Assembly: GCF_951805225.1 (NCBI RefSeq)
Contig: NZ_OX638201.1
Location: 4,402,001-4,466,000, forward strand
Direction: 5' to 3'
DNA: 64,000 nt
Source of the DNA: an uncultured Flavobacterium sp.
GTDB lineage: Bacteria > Bacteroidota > Bacteroidia > Flavobacteriales > Flavobacteriaceae
Below the pieces are notes generated by a model that saw only the letters and a list, made by a program, of their open reading frames with translations, searched no databases and was not told the DNA's origin. The translations under genes and the position numbers were made by a program. The number at the start of each line of letters is the position of its first letter. Positions within the stretch are counted from its first letter, which is position 1. Positions 9,380 through 19,000 of the stretch are shown here, in pieces.

Positions 9380-9617
9380 CGTGCGGGAGCGGGGGATTAC
9401 TCTTAAATCAGTTAATTTGGGTTGCGTATCTGATTTAAAAAATTCTCGCTACCAAGCTCTAATTCCTTTAATACTTCTAAAAAATTTTCGTAATTTGCTA
9501 TAAAGTTGTGCATTGAATTGTTTATGTCGCAAGTACAATTTACTGTTTTTTTTAGCAGGTTGCACAACTTTTATTTATTAAAATGTAAATGCACTACGGG
9601 TTTATTTATTTTATTTC

Positions 9618-9927
9618 CTACACTACCTTCTCCTTTCTCATATATACCCAACAATCTAGACTATTAAGATTTAATAAAATATCAGTAGAAAAAACACATT
9701 TTTCTTCCACCTCTGAAAATTCAATATCTGCTAAAACCTCGACTGCAACATCACTTACATTTTCGTAATCATCTTCATTAGGTTCTCTTTCTAAGTAAAA
9801 TATTAAAATTAATTTTCTTATACCTTCAAATCCCATGGCAATAGCCCTTATTTCTGGATATATCATCCCTAGCAAAGCTCTCTGAATAGATAATAAAGCG
9901 ATTCTTTTTTATTTCATTATATACCAT
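9618..9927 (-). pseudogene. Small immunity-like gene with a frameshifted 5' end
   Basis: The conserved body (9618-9875, 85 codons, from LLGMIYPEIRAIAMGFEG to WVYMRKEK) is intact, but it has no ATG of its own; the first available start is TTG at 9875. Coding character continues upstream as RIALLSIQRA and then meets TAA at 9911-9909. An ATG at 9927 opens the neighbouring frame as MVYNEIK and would join the body if one base of the A6 tract (9905-9910) were removed. So the gene appears broken by a homopolymer indel, or it starts at TTG. The acidic sequence (REPNEDDYENVSDVAVEVLADI) resembles small proteins I associate with contact-toxin loci of Bacteroidetes. Its position at the end of the RHS locus supports an immunity role, but the family is not named here. 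Confidence 0.5.
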
Positions 9928-9985
9928 ATATTTTAGTTTTTAAGGAATTGGTAGTGTCGAAGGAATAATGTGTACTCCTGTCATT

Positions 9986-10014
9986 TTTAAGTCGTCTATT
10001 ATAGACGACTTAAA
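9986..10014. repeat. Perfect long palindrome TTTAAGTCGTCTAT
   Basis: TTTAAGTCGTCTAT, one T, then its exact complement. The stem is 14 bp, extendable with T/A pairs on both sides. Neither strand has a T-run after the stem, so it is not a classic intrinsic terminator. Confidence 0.7.
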
Positions 10015-10161
10015 AAAAGACTGGGAAATAAAAAATAGTACAACAAAACCAGTCTTCATTGAATTCCTATGAATATAATTTACTTAGCTAAAAAACATTC
10101 TGTGACAAAATCTCAATAGGCTTATCATTGTTTCCCCTTATTTAAAACAAATCAGATTCAA

Positions 10162-10779
10162 CTAAAACATAAACCTTTTCAATAATGTCATAATAACAAA
10201 ATATACAATTAAAGAAATGATAATTATTGCGATTACTTTTAGACACTTAATAGTCGAAGTCCCTTCTTGTCTAAAAATATTATAATTCATCATAGTAGCA
10301 ATTACCCCTATAACACCTCCAATAGCACCTCCAAAAAAAAGCAACAAAATTGGAATTCCACCTAAAACATATTGAAACCATTTGAGTTTTTCAGCTATAT
10401 TATTTTTGACACCATTTATTTCTAATCCTGGAATTAGATCAGGAAAAGTCTGTTTTGGAAAAGCTTTTAAAAATTCGTTATTAGCTTTTGGAATAAGGAA
10501 AGGTTTACCTTTCTCTTTTGATTGTTCTAATTGTTCACTATTCATAAACAATTTTAATCGACCTGTCCAAATTGACACTTCTAATGCAAAATTTGCATCA
10601 GGGAAATCGGGTAATTTAAAATGGTGTTTTGTAATCTTATTTCTTTTAGAGTCCTCAATAGTCAAACTGGCATTATTCTTTGTATTACTTTCAGTTATGA
10701 GTAATTCAAAACCACAAACATTGCAATATTTAGCATTTACATTAATTGATTGACAATTATTACATTCAATTTCTTTCAT
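10162..10779 (-). CDS. Zinc-ribbon membrane protein of unknown function
   Basis: A 205-residue protein. The N-terminus carries a CxxC...CxxC zinc ribbon (Cys6, Cys9, Cys19 and Cys22; CNNCQSINVNAKYCNVCGFE). A soluble middle of about 110 residues follows. The C-terminus has two hydrophobic helices (about 140-165 and 180-200). A cytosolic zinc ribbon on a membrane anchor is typical of small regulatory or stress membrane proteins. It sits among genes trailing the RHS locus, and its start is 3 bases before the stop of the broken small gene upstream, so they were probably one transcript. I do not recognise a named family for the full-length protein. Confidence 0.6.
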   Translation of the reverse strand: MKEIECNNCQSINVNAKYCNVCGFELLITESNTKNNASLTIEDSKRNKITKHHFKLPDFPDANFALEVSIWTGRLKLFMNSEQLEQSKEKGKPFLIPKANNEFLKAFPKQTFPDLIPGLEINGVKNNIAEKLKWFQYVLGGIPILLLFFGGAIGGVIGVIATMMNYNIFRQEGTSTIKCLKVIAIIIISLIVYFVIMTLLKRFMF

Positions 10780-10782
10780 TTT

Positions 10783-10986
10783 TTATATTATTATTTCTAA
10801 TTGTTTTTTAGCAACAGCAATAAATTCCTTTTTAATATCTGACTTGACATCAAACAATCCCATTTCATAATATTTTATTTCGAATAATTTTTCAATTGAA
10901 AAAATAATATCCTCTATATCTTCATCTGTTTAAAAAAGCAAATGAGCATAATCATAATTAATTCTAAATTCGACTGTTTCTTTCAT
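10783..10986 (-). pseudogene. Small acidic gene interrupted by an in-frame stop
   Basis: Read from the ATG at 10986 this encodes MKETVEFRINYDYAHLLF, then TAA (10932-10930). The same frame continues for 48 more codons (TDEDIEDIIFSIEKLF ... AVAKKQLEIII) to a proper stop at 10785-10783. The frame is the same on both sides, so a single substitution (for example AAA, CAA or GAA to TAA) explains it better than a frameshift. Its length of 67 residues and its tight spacing to the zinc-ribbon gene (3 bases) support a former gene in an operon. The product is not recognised. Confidence 0.6.
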
Positions 10987-11068
10987 TTTTAATTATAGAT
11001 CATTAATCATATTTAAAAAAAAACTTTTTGCCTGCACATTATGTCACAAATTACCTTTCAAAGATTTA

Positions 11069-11578
11069 TTATTTGAATGTCGGATAATGTGGGAAATCAT
11101 ATTCACCCGTTTTTGCTCTATAAATAATACTTTCCGGATTAATGACCATTCCTATCTCAGCATTCCTATTTAGCCCCTCTAGCTTTCCAACTTTAGTAGA
11201 TTCTAAATCTCCTATTTTCCAAACATACCAATTATCCGATATCTTAACTGGAGTTTGTCCTTTCATTACTCCATAATCATTTGTGTCACGAAATAAAATA
11301 TTTTCAAATGTTCCCACATCTTTAATATTACCTGCTTTTTCCCAATGACCGAGTTTTACACCCCATTTCGTTACACAATGAGCATAAAAAAAAACTTCAT
11401 CATTTATGACTTCCAATAAATCAGGGCTGTCTTCTAATAGATAAACTTTTTTAAAGCATCTAATAACATCACTATTTAACTGTTTCAAATCATTTGTTAT
11501 GTATTGAAAATAGCGTTTATTAAAACTATCAATTTTAATAAAAAAAACATCTCCTATTTTTGTATTTACTCTTTTCAT
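11069..11578 (-). CDS. Imm26-like immunity protein
   Basis: A 169-residue protein beginning MKRVNTKIGDVFFIKID. The KIGDVFFI start followed by YFQYI is typical of the immunity 26 family, beta-rich proteins found next to polymorphic toxins. It also has VDFYAHCVTK-like (VFFYAHCVTKWGVKLG) and NWYVWKIGD segments that I associate with this group. It starts 5 bases after the stop of the displaced RHS tip (GIY-YIG-like end), exactly where the cognate antitoxin of that tip would be. No signal peptide or membrane segment, so it would act in the cytoplasm. The assignment is from remembered motifs and position, so moderate. Confidence 0.55.
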   Translation of the reverse strand: MKRVNTKIGDVFFIKIDSFNKRYFQYITNDLKQLNSDVIRCFKKVYLLEDSPDLLEVINDEVFFYAHCVTKWGVKLGHWEKAGNIKDVGTFENILFRDTNDYGVMKGQTPVKISDNWYVWKIGDLESTKVGKLEGLNRNAEIGMVINPESIIYRAKTGEYDFPHYPTFK

Positions 11579-11583
11579 TTTAA

Positions 11584-12461
11584 TTATGGTTTAATACCGT
11601 ATTGCTCCCAATATTTTGGTGCAATGGAATTTCTAATATTTAATAAATTTTCTTTTCCAGATTGATTTATTAGAGATTGTTCAATAATTCGTGCATTTAT
11701 TCTACTTAGATTTTCATAACCGTCAATTACTCTATATTCTAATAATGCTTTAGATCCTCCAGAATTGAAATGTTCACCGAATCTTATAAACGGGTCTCTC
11801 TGAGTAATTTCAAAATATTCAACTTTTCCCGTTATTCTATTAACTCCTTGATAAACTGAATTAATTCCTCCTTGATCTACAATCTTATTAAATGCTGGAT
11901 TTTTAGAAAGATCAACATAACCTGAATTATCAACACCAGCCGTGCTACTCATGTTTATTGGCTCCTGCTGTGTCCTTACCGCCTTATCGTATGCTATTTG
12001 AGCATCTTTAGTAAAGGTATCAGTACTTTTAGCTATTACAGATGGTTTTGGTGCTCCAGTTATAGGATTTAGGCCTTGTGTCTGTGCTGCTTTATATCCT
12101 TGATAACCACCAGAAACTATTGATATTGCTGCTGTAATACCTGAATTAGCAAATGGATCTTGACCTTCTACAACATTACTAAGACCATTCAAAGTCAAAT
12201 TGTAACAAGAGAATAGGCTGTACCATTAAGAATTCCAGCCGGTGCAAAATTAGCTGCATATCCTCCCGCAGCCCCAAAGACACCACCTTTAAGCCCTCCA
12301 TAAGCACCATCCCACATTACTTGACCAAAACCATTTCCGTTTAGAGCTGATCCCGTTACACCTCCTGCAAAACCTGAAGCCGCACCTGTTATCATAGTTG
12401 CAGGTAAAGGCGATGTCATTCCTGCAGTTGCATTATAAGTTTCACACCAAATACCTCTTTC
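11584..12461 (-). pseudogene. Displaced RHS C-terminal tip with GIY-YIG-like nuclease end, frameshifted
   Basis: An orphan tip in two frames. The first part (12461-12195) is Gly/Ala-rich pre-toxin sequence (MTSPLPATMITGAASGFAGG ... NGTAYSLVT) and has no credible start of its own. It runs into a stop while the adjacent frame (12198-11584) continues seamlessly (LTLNGLSNVVEGQDPF ... GYQGYKAAQT). One inserted base near 12198 restores a single reading frame of ~290 codons. The end reads NSVYQGVNRITGKVEYFEIT, RDPFIRFGEH, ARIIEQSLI, NIRNSI. This is the order of GIY-YIG nuclease motifs (Tyr strand, Arg helix, Glu helix, Asn), although the Y-I-G position reads YFEIT. The Imm26-like gene follows at once. 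Probably a relic of an exchanged effector tip. Confidence 0.6.
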
Positions 12462-12468
12462 TTAAAAT

Positions 12469-12999
12469 TTAATTTTGCTTAATAGCATCTTCAGGAATTT
12501 TTTCTTTAAACACTTTTTTATACCGCTCTAAGTCGTCAGAAGAATTGACGGGATAATTTAAGAGTATAAAACTATTCTTAGGATTTGCCTTTTCGTAAAT
12601 AACTAGATACAAAAGACTCAAATCTGGTTTATCATTTGGAATATCAACATAATAATTCTCTCCATAAGAATGAACAAAAAACTGATTATCAATAGAGTAA
12701 ACATATTTAATGGAATTACCTGTATCTCCTTTTCCCTTAAGATTAGTAACAATATATTGCTCTATACTCCCCGTAGTTAAATAAAAATTATTTTTTAACA
12801 ATGCAACATTTTTATCTTGTTTACTATTTAAATAAATACCAGCTACTAATCCTATAATTAATATAATTAATAAAAACTTAAGTTGAATATCAATTGTTTT
12901 AAAGTTCCTCATAAAGTAAAAAACAATAAACAATACAATGATTCCGAAAATTGATATAATTATTTTTGTATGATCGCCTAGATTAAAAAATTCTTTCAT
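12469..12999 (-). CDS. Two-helix membrane protein, candidate immunity protein of the RHS protein
   Basis: A 176-residue protein. Two hydrophobic helices lie at about 11-30 and 38-57, separated by a short basic loop. A soluble domain of about 115 residues (NNFYLTTGSIEQYIVTNLKG ... DDLERYKKVFKEKIPEDA) follows, predicted to face one side of the inner membrane. It starts 21 bases after the stop of the giant RHS protein, the standard place for the cognate immunity gene of an RHS C-terminal tip. That tip is strongly hydrophobic, so a membrane-located partner is plausible. No family recognised; the immunity role is inference from position only. Confidence 0.5.
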   Translation of the reverse strand: MKEFFNLGDHTKIIISIFGIIVLFIVFYFMRNFKTIDIQLKFLLIILIIGLVAGIYLNSKQDKNVALLKNNFYLTTGSIEQYIVTNLKGKGDTGNSIKYVYSIDNQFFVHSYGENYYVDIPNDKPDLSLLYLVIYEKANPKNSFILLNYPVNSSDDLERYKKVFKEKIPEDAIKQN

Positions 13000-13020
13000 A
13001 ATAAATAATGTTTAGATAAA

Positions 13021-16000
13021 TTATCCTTTAAATTGTGGTTTAAGCTTAGGAGCATAAAACGAAGGGGGAATCACATTTCTTCCTGGTATAATATAATTAG
13101 GAATCACAAGACTTGGATTTATATTAAAAGGCGTTATTGGTCTTAACTCTAAGGAATATATTAATGGTGATGGTGTTTGAGGTATATAAGAAGGCTGCGA
13201 CACAAATCTACTTAATCCTGTAAATCCTCCACCAATAGCACTAAAACCTAAATTCACTGGATCTAAAGCTCCTTTAAAACTTTCAGCAGGATTTTTACCT
13301 CCTGTACGAACTAAATCGGTAGTGACATTTCCCAAAAAATTTGAGGTAACTTCTCTTGTTACACCAGTAATAATAGAATTTAAGGCATTATTCCCTCCTA
13401 TCAGACCATTCGTAAAAGTAGCATCAAATTTTAAACCGATTCCTCGCGTTACAAATCCTCCTGCAACAGCTGACCCAGTATTTATTAACGTTTGCTGCAT
13501 GTTTTCTCCTTTAATAGCTGAATTCATAAATGATTGTACTCCTGCCCCTATAACAACTCCATAAGGACCACCATAAACCGTTAATGCCCCAGAAGCTGCT
13601 CCTGACACAGTATAACCAGTAAATTTATCCCATTTAATATCTGAGAATTTACCAGTTCCTCCAGTAATATTATCCCAATTTTGATAAACATTTATTGCAG
13701 CACTAACCACAATTATTCCAACTATAACTAAAGGAACAATTTCTCCACTAGGATCCGTATACTTTACAGGATTATTCCAACAATATCCGTAACGATTAAA
13801 ATTCTGTGTATTAAACGGGTCTTGCACAAAATTATCCGGCTGTAAAAAACGATGCAATTTAGGATCGTAAATACGACCATTCATATTGATGAAACCTGCA
13901 CTTTGCAAATGTTCATGACCTGTATACCCACGATCTAAAACGGTTAATCCAGTAAGTTTATTTCCTGCTCCATCCTGTACACTCACAATGGCGCCCCAAG
14001 CGTCAAACAATCGTTTCTCGACAACTGCTCCGGCCTGATTTGTTATCGCTACGATAGAACCTTGGTAATCTCGTTGTAAATATAAATAATCTTCCGCCGT
14101 ATTGGTACTTCTAAATACTATTGGTGCAGAATATCCATCACCATCAATATAAGTTATAAACTCAAAAGTACCTGTTAAACTATTTTCTTTAATCTCCATA
14201 CTGCCATCTCCAGAGTAGTATTTTTTGAGCGGTCTATCTAATATTTTATCTTGTAAACCTCCGTAAAACATTGCCGTACGACTACTGTTGTCATTATAAG
14301 CAAAACTTATTTTATCAATACCCTTTTCGTCAATAAGTACTGGGCTTTTGAAAGTATTATAGGTTATAATCTGCGATGGTTTTGTAGTATAATAAATTAG
14401 CGCCTCAGGTGTTGTTACAATAGATGCATTTTGATAAGGATTATCTTTAGAATAACTATAAGTTCCTAAATCATTTTGAGTAATTCGCCCCTGATCATCA
14501 TAAAGTTGCTTTTCCTGTAAACCCTTTACATTTGTAAATTCTATAAGACGATCTTGCGTATCGTATTTAAAGCTTTCATTACGGCTAAACAAACTGTTTG
14601 TTCTACTGGTAAGATTTCCTTTTTTGGCATCAAAAACCGTATTTAAAGTCAAAATATTTATCGAACTAGCTGTTTTGTCGTACTTTGATTGAGAAGCCAA
14701 ACCATATACATCATAATTATTTGTAATTGTTGTTGGTCCGTTTTGCGCACTAGTAAGTTGTCCTCTTGCATTTACAGTATTGTTCTGCCATAATACAGCA
14801 TTTGTGGCATTGTCTAACAATTGCCAATGCGAGCCATTTTTATAGCTGTTTTTTATAGTTTTTGAACTCGATTTTCCGCCTGAGATTGCGGTTGATGTTT
14901 CTGTATTTATACGTCCAAAACTATCATAACTAACTTCTTTTGTAAATACCGCATAGGGTGTTGTTTCTACTGTTTTATTAATTCTTTTGAAAGCATCATA
15001 TGTAATTGAATTCAATATCGTTTTTGTACCATTTGCAAAATCATCAAATTTGCTCAAAGTCAACAACTTGCTTAAAGGATCGTACGAATATGTTGTTTGG
15101 GAATCTGTAATAGGTCCTTTGATTGTTTTTTGTGACAATTTACCAACATCATCTAATACGTAAGTCGTTGTTCCGTTTGGTGTCTCTTCACTTTTTAACT
15201 CACCAAACTCATTATATTTATAGATATATGTACCTGCAGACGAATCAATAAGTCGTTCCTTTCTACCGTAGATATCTTGTTTTATTGTTGTTTTTACCCC
15301 TGCATAATCAGACTCACTTAAACTTCCGTTAGCGAAGTAAGTGTATTTGATGGTTCCTCCAGGATTATCTGTCATAGAGACGACATTGCCCATGGCATTT
15401 TTAACAGACGTTTTTGATTTTGTACCATCATTTATAGTTGTTGTTAATACAGAATAAGTAATATCAGTTACTTTTCCTGTAAATGCGATACTTTTAATTA
15501 CTCTGCCATAAATATCGTATTTGGTTTCGCTCCACTGGGTTCCCGTTGATCCAAAATAAGGTTCGCTTATTTTATAATTTCTGTCATGAATATCATAAAC
15601 ATAGTCGATATAAGAGAAGCTTCCCATTATATTTTTGACACCAACTTTTATTTTTCTTCCTAAATCGTCAAATGTTTCTTCGCTTACACTGCCGTCATCC
15701 GCTGTAGATGTTACAATTGTTTCTTGACCACTACGAGTGTAAGTGTAGTTATTCTTTTTCCCTAAATAATCTGTAGTAGTTGTCTTTTTAGACCAGGAAT
15801 CATATAAATAGGAAGTCGTTAATCCATAAGGATTTGTTTCAGATTTTAATGTGCCATCTGTATTATAAACAAATGATGTTGACAATCCCTCAATATCAGT
15901 ACTTTTTATTAAAAAACGACCAGAAAGGTCATATCCATAACTAGTAACCCTAGGCGTGAGTCCTGTGGCTGTAATTGTCTTTTCAGTAATGTTACCAAAA

Positions 16001-19000
16001 CCATCGTACGAATTATCCTCGATAAGATAATTGGTCGCTACATTTGCTTTTTTCTTAATTCTCGAAAGAAGTTGCTTATCATTGTATTCATACACTTCCT
16101 CACTTCTTGAAATATCACCCGTTACCGCTACGGTTTGTATTTTGCTTTCCGGTCTTCCAATAATATACGGAGATACAGTTGGAGTTTTATATGTAACAGT
16201 TCCTGTAGTTGTTTGTACAATTGTTCCAGCCTCCTTTAATACTGTGCTTGATTTTAAAATATTATTATATTGATCAAATTCTATATTATTTGTTTCTGTA
16301 CTTGTGTCATCTAAACCATTAAACTGTTTCGTTTTAATATTTTTAATTTTAAAAACTTTATTTGGCAAAAGCTCACTTTCATAAGTCAATAATGATTTTG
16401 TTATAAAACTGGAAGGCGTATTGGGAGAGTTATTATTTGCTTCCTCGTTTATTTTTGCCGAAAATGTACTGCCGGGTTTAATCCATGTATCAGGCTTTAA
16501 CGTGATACTTTGTGTTGCTACTAAATGATCCGTTCCTGATACGGTATATGATCCTTCTTTTGTAATCGTTCTTGCTGTCTGGTTACTACTTGGCATCAAA
16601 GGGCTTCCAAGTTCCAATACTGTGTAATTTTCTGTATTTGATCCTCTTAAAGTGATGTCGTTTTTTGCTATAGTCGAAATCATACCACTATCATCGTCGT
16701 ACCAATTGGTTCGTACTGTCGATCTAAAACCTAAGAAACCTAAGCCTTCAGTATTAGAAACAGCTCCTGCATATAAGAATTGCTGTTTTTTATTTACATC
16801 TTTACTTTGTTTCTCAAGAAATGAAACAATTTTAACTCCGGAAGCTACTACAATATCAATATTAGGGTAGATACCTGTTAGAGCTGTTGGTGTATATACA
16901 GGCTCGTAAGGATCTTGTTGTAAAGGTTTGTATGTTATTATTTCTTTAACTCCATTACCTGTTGTGATTCCTTTTAACAAAACATCTACTCTATTGTCTT
17001 TGGGACTATTAAAAGATATTATCGCATTATCACTTATTAAACTATATTCTAAATTTTGATTGATTTTATTATGATTTGTAAAAACTGGAATTGAATTTCT
17101 TTTTACTCCAGCAAGTTGAGATGATTTATTAATCAAGTTAAAACTAATTGCACTTCCTGTACACGACATATTTTCAAGCAGAACTAATTTGGTAACTTGT
17201 GGCTCTCCCTTTCTTGCATACATATCCTTATCACCCATAATATATTCTACAGTAAGATTCTGCTGATACAAAATGTCTGTTTTTCCATCGCCGTTAAAAT
17301 CATTCGCAATAAAAGTTCCTTCGTTTAAACTATAAGTGTTTGTAGGGAAACCCACAACGCCATAATATCCAACAGCTGAAGTATAATAAGCTAAGCCTAT
17401 TGGTGTATTTAATTTATAAAATTTTGTACCTGTAGAAAAATAAAAATTCCAACTATCTTCATTATCCTTTTGTGGTATTACAAAATCCATTTTTCCATCG
17501 CCGTTAAAGTCACCAAATAAAATTTGCCTGTTAAGGTCCATACTTGCATCGGCAATATCATTTTGAAACAAGAGAACCAGCTTATTATCTTTATTTAAGG
17601 TATAAACTTTTATAAAATTAGACTCAAAAACATAAATATCTGATTTTCCATCGCCATCAAAATCAGCAACAAAATATTTTTTAATAGAAGTATCGTTATT
17701 CTCAATACTTCCTATATTCTCAGGCTCATTTGAAGTAATTCGCCTGTCTAAATTAAAAAAATGTGCCGTTCCTCCCTTGTATAAAGGTCTTTGATACTCA
17801 GTTGTTTTATTCCCAAAATTGCAAACCTTCATATCGTAGTAAAAACTTTTCTCTATGGCAATAACATCAGTCAATCCATCTCCGTTAAAATCTCCGCTTA
17901 AATATTCTATAGGGATGTTTTCTAATATTACTCCGGTATAATCTTTTGGATCACAATAAGACCAATTAGATGCTTTCGTGACTGTTTTGCTAAAATTGTA
18001 TTGCTTTTCATAATGTTTAAAAGCCGCAAAAGTTGATCCTTTTCCGTAAATTGAAATTGTACAATTTTTATCTGTTTTCCTTAAAATCCCCCAACCTTGT
18101 GGCAACATTTTATTATCTGAACTCAAAAAAGCTACAGGAAAAATATTCTCAAACGTCCCAACGTTTTCTAAACTACCAGTACTATACCCACCTGGTACTA
18201 AACTCGAATAAAGCGTGTAATTATTTTTTAATCCTTCAATTTTTGAATACAAAATAATATCTGTTTTTCCATCATCATCAAAATCACCGGATATATAATC
18301 AGTATTTGCATAATTAACTCCTGACATGCCAATTGTTGCAGGATTATTGATTATCATAGGAACGTCACTAACAGTAGTATCATAACTAAATGTAGTAGGA
18401 TTATAACTCTTAGAATTATCTCCATTTTTTTCTGTAATACTAATTAAACGGTCATACCCTAAAGAAGTCTCTTCTTGCTTTAAAAGATAATTTCTAAAAC
18501 CTATACCGTTCCCAACTACATTAATTTCTTTAAGTATCGCATTTCTAGTGATACTTAAGCCACCTATATAAGCTTGTTCACCACGCTTTTTAGTATCATA
18601 TTTAAACTTAATCTCATTGATTGGTGTTTGAGTAGTCACACTGCCATATTTTATAGAAGCTATATCCAACGTATTATTATCCAAAGAATAAGCATAACTA
18701 ATTCTCACGCCTTGTGGATTCTCCCAATAAGTAATTGCCCAGTCTGTTACAGAACGTGAATCTGCAGAGTTACCATAATATGCTTTTGAACCATCCGGAT
18801 ACTCAACTAAAAAATATGCCGGACCGTACTTAGCTCCTATGGGGTTTACACCAAAAGATGTTATCTTTAAACTTGAGAAGCTCTCGGTTTCATAAACAGT
18901 TTTCTCTACCCCGTAAACTCCATTTGTTCCATTTTTCACTATCAATCTTTGTCCATCTAGTGCGAAACGGTCTAAACTATTAAAATCTACCGCATCAATT

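Larger units (their letters stand above)
8979..9617. other. Gene-poor region with inverted repeats
   Basis: About 640 bases with no supportable gene. It contains the promoter element of paralog 3, a long hairpin (9137-9183) formed by AAAATGCATAAAAAAGCTA and its complement, and a 15-bp perfect inverted repeat AATCCTTTCGTGTGG (9204-9218 with 9365-9379). A diverged direct copy of the 9255-9398 stretch lies at 8033-8135. These look like remnants of a dispersed repeat rather than coding sequence. Confidence 0.6.

Noticed and set aside
9273..9503. A 76-codon plus-strand frame in the gene-poor region
   Set aside because: It overlaps the inverted repeat pair and resembles repeat sequence; no recognisable protein features.
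10382..10753. A 123-codon plus-strand frame
   Set aside because: Antisense of the zinc-ribbon membrane protein gene; no domain and no start context.
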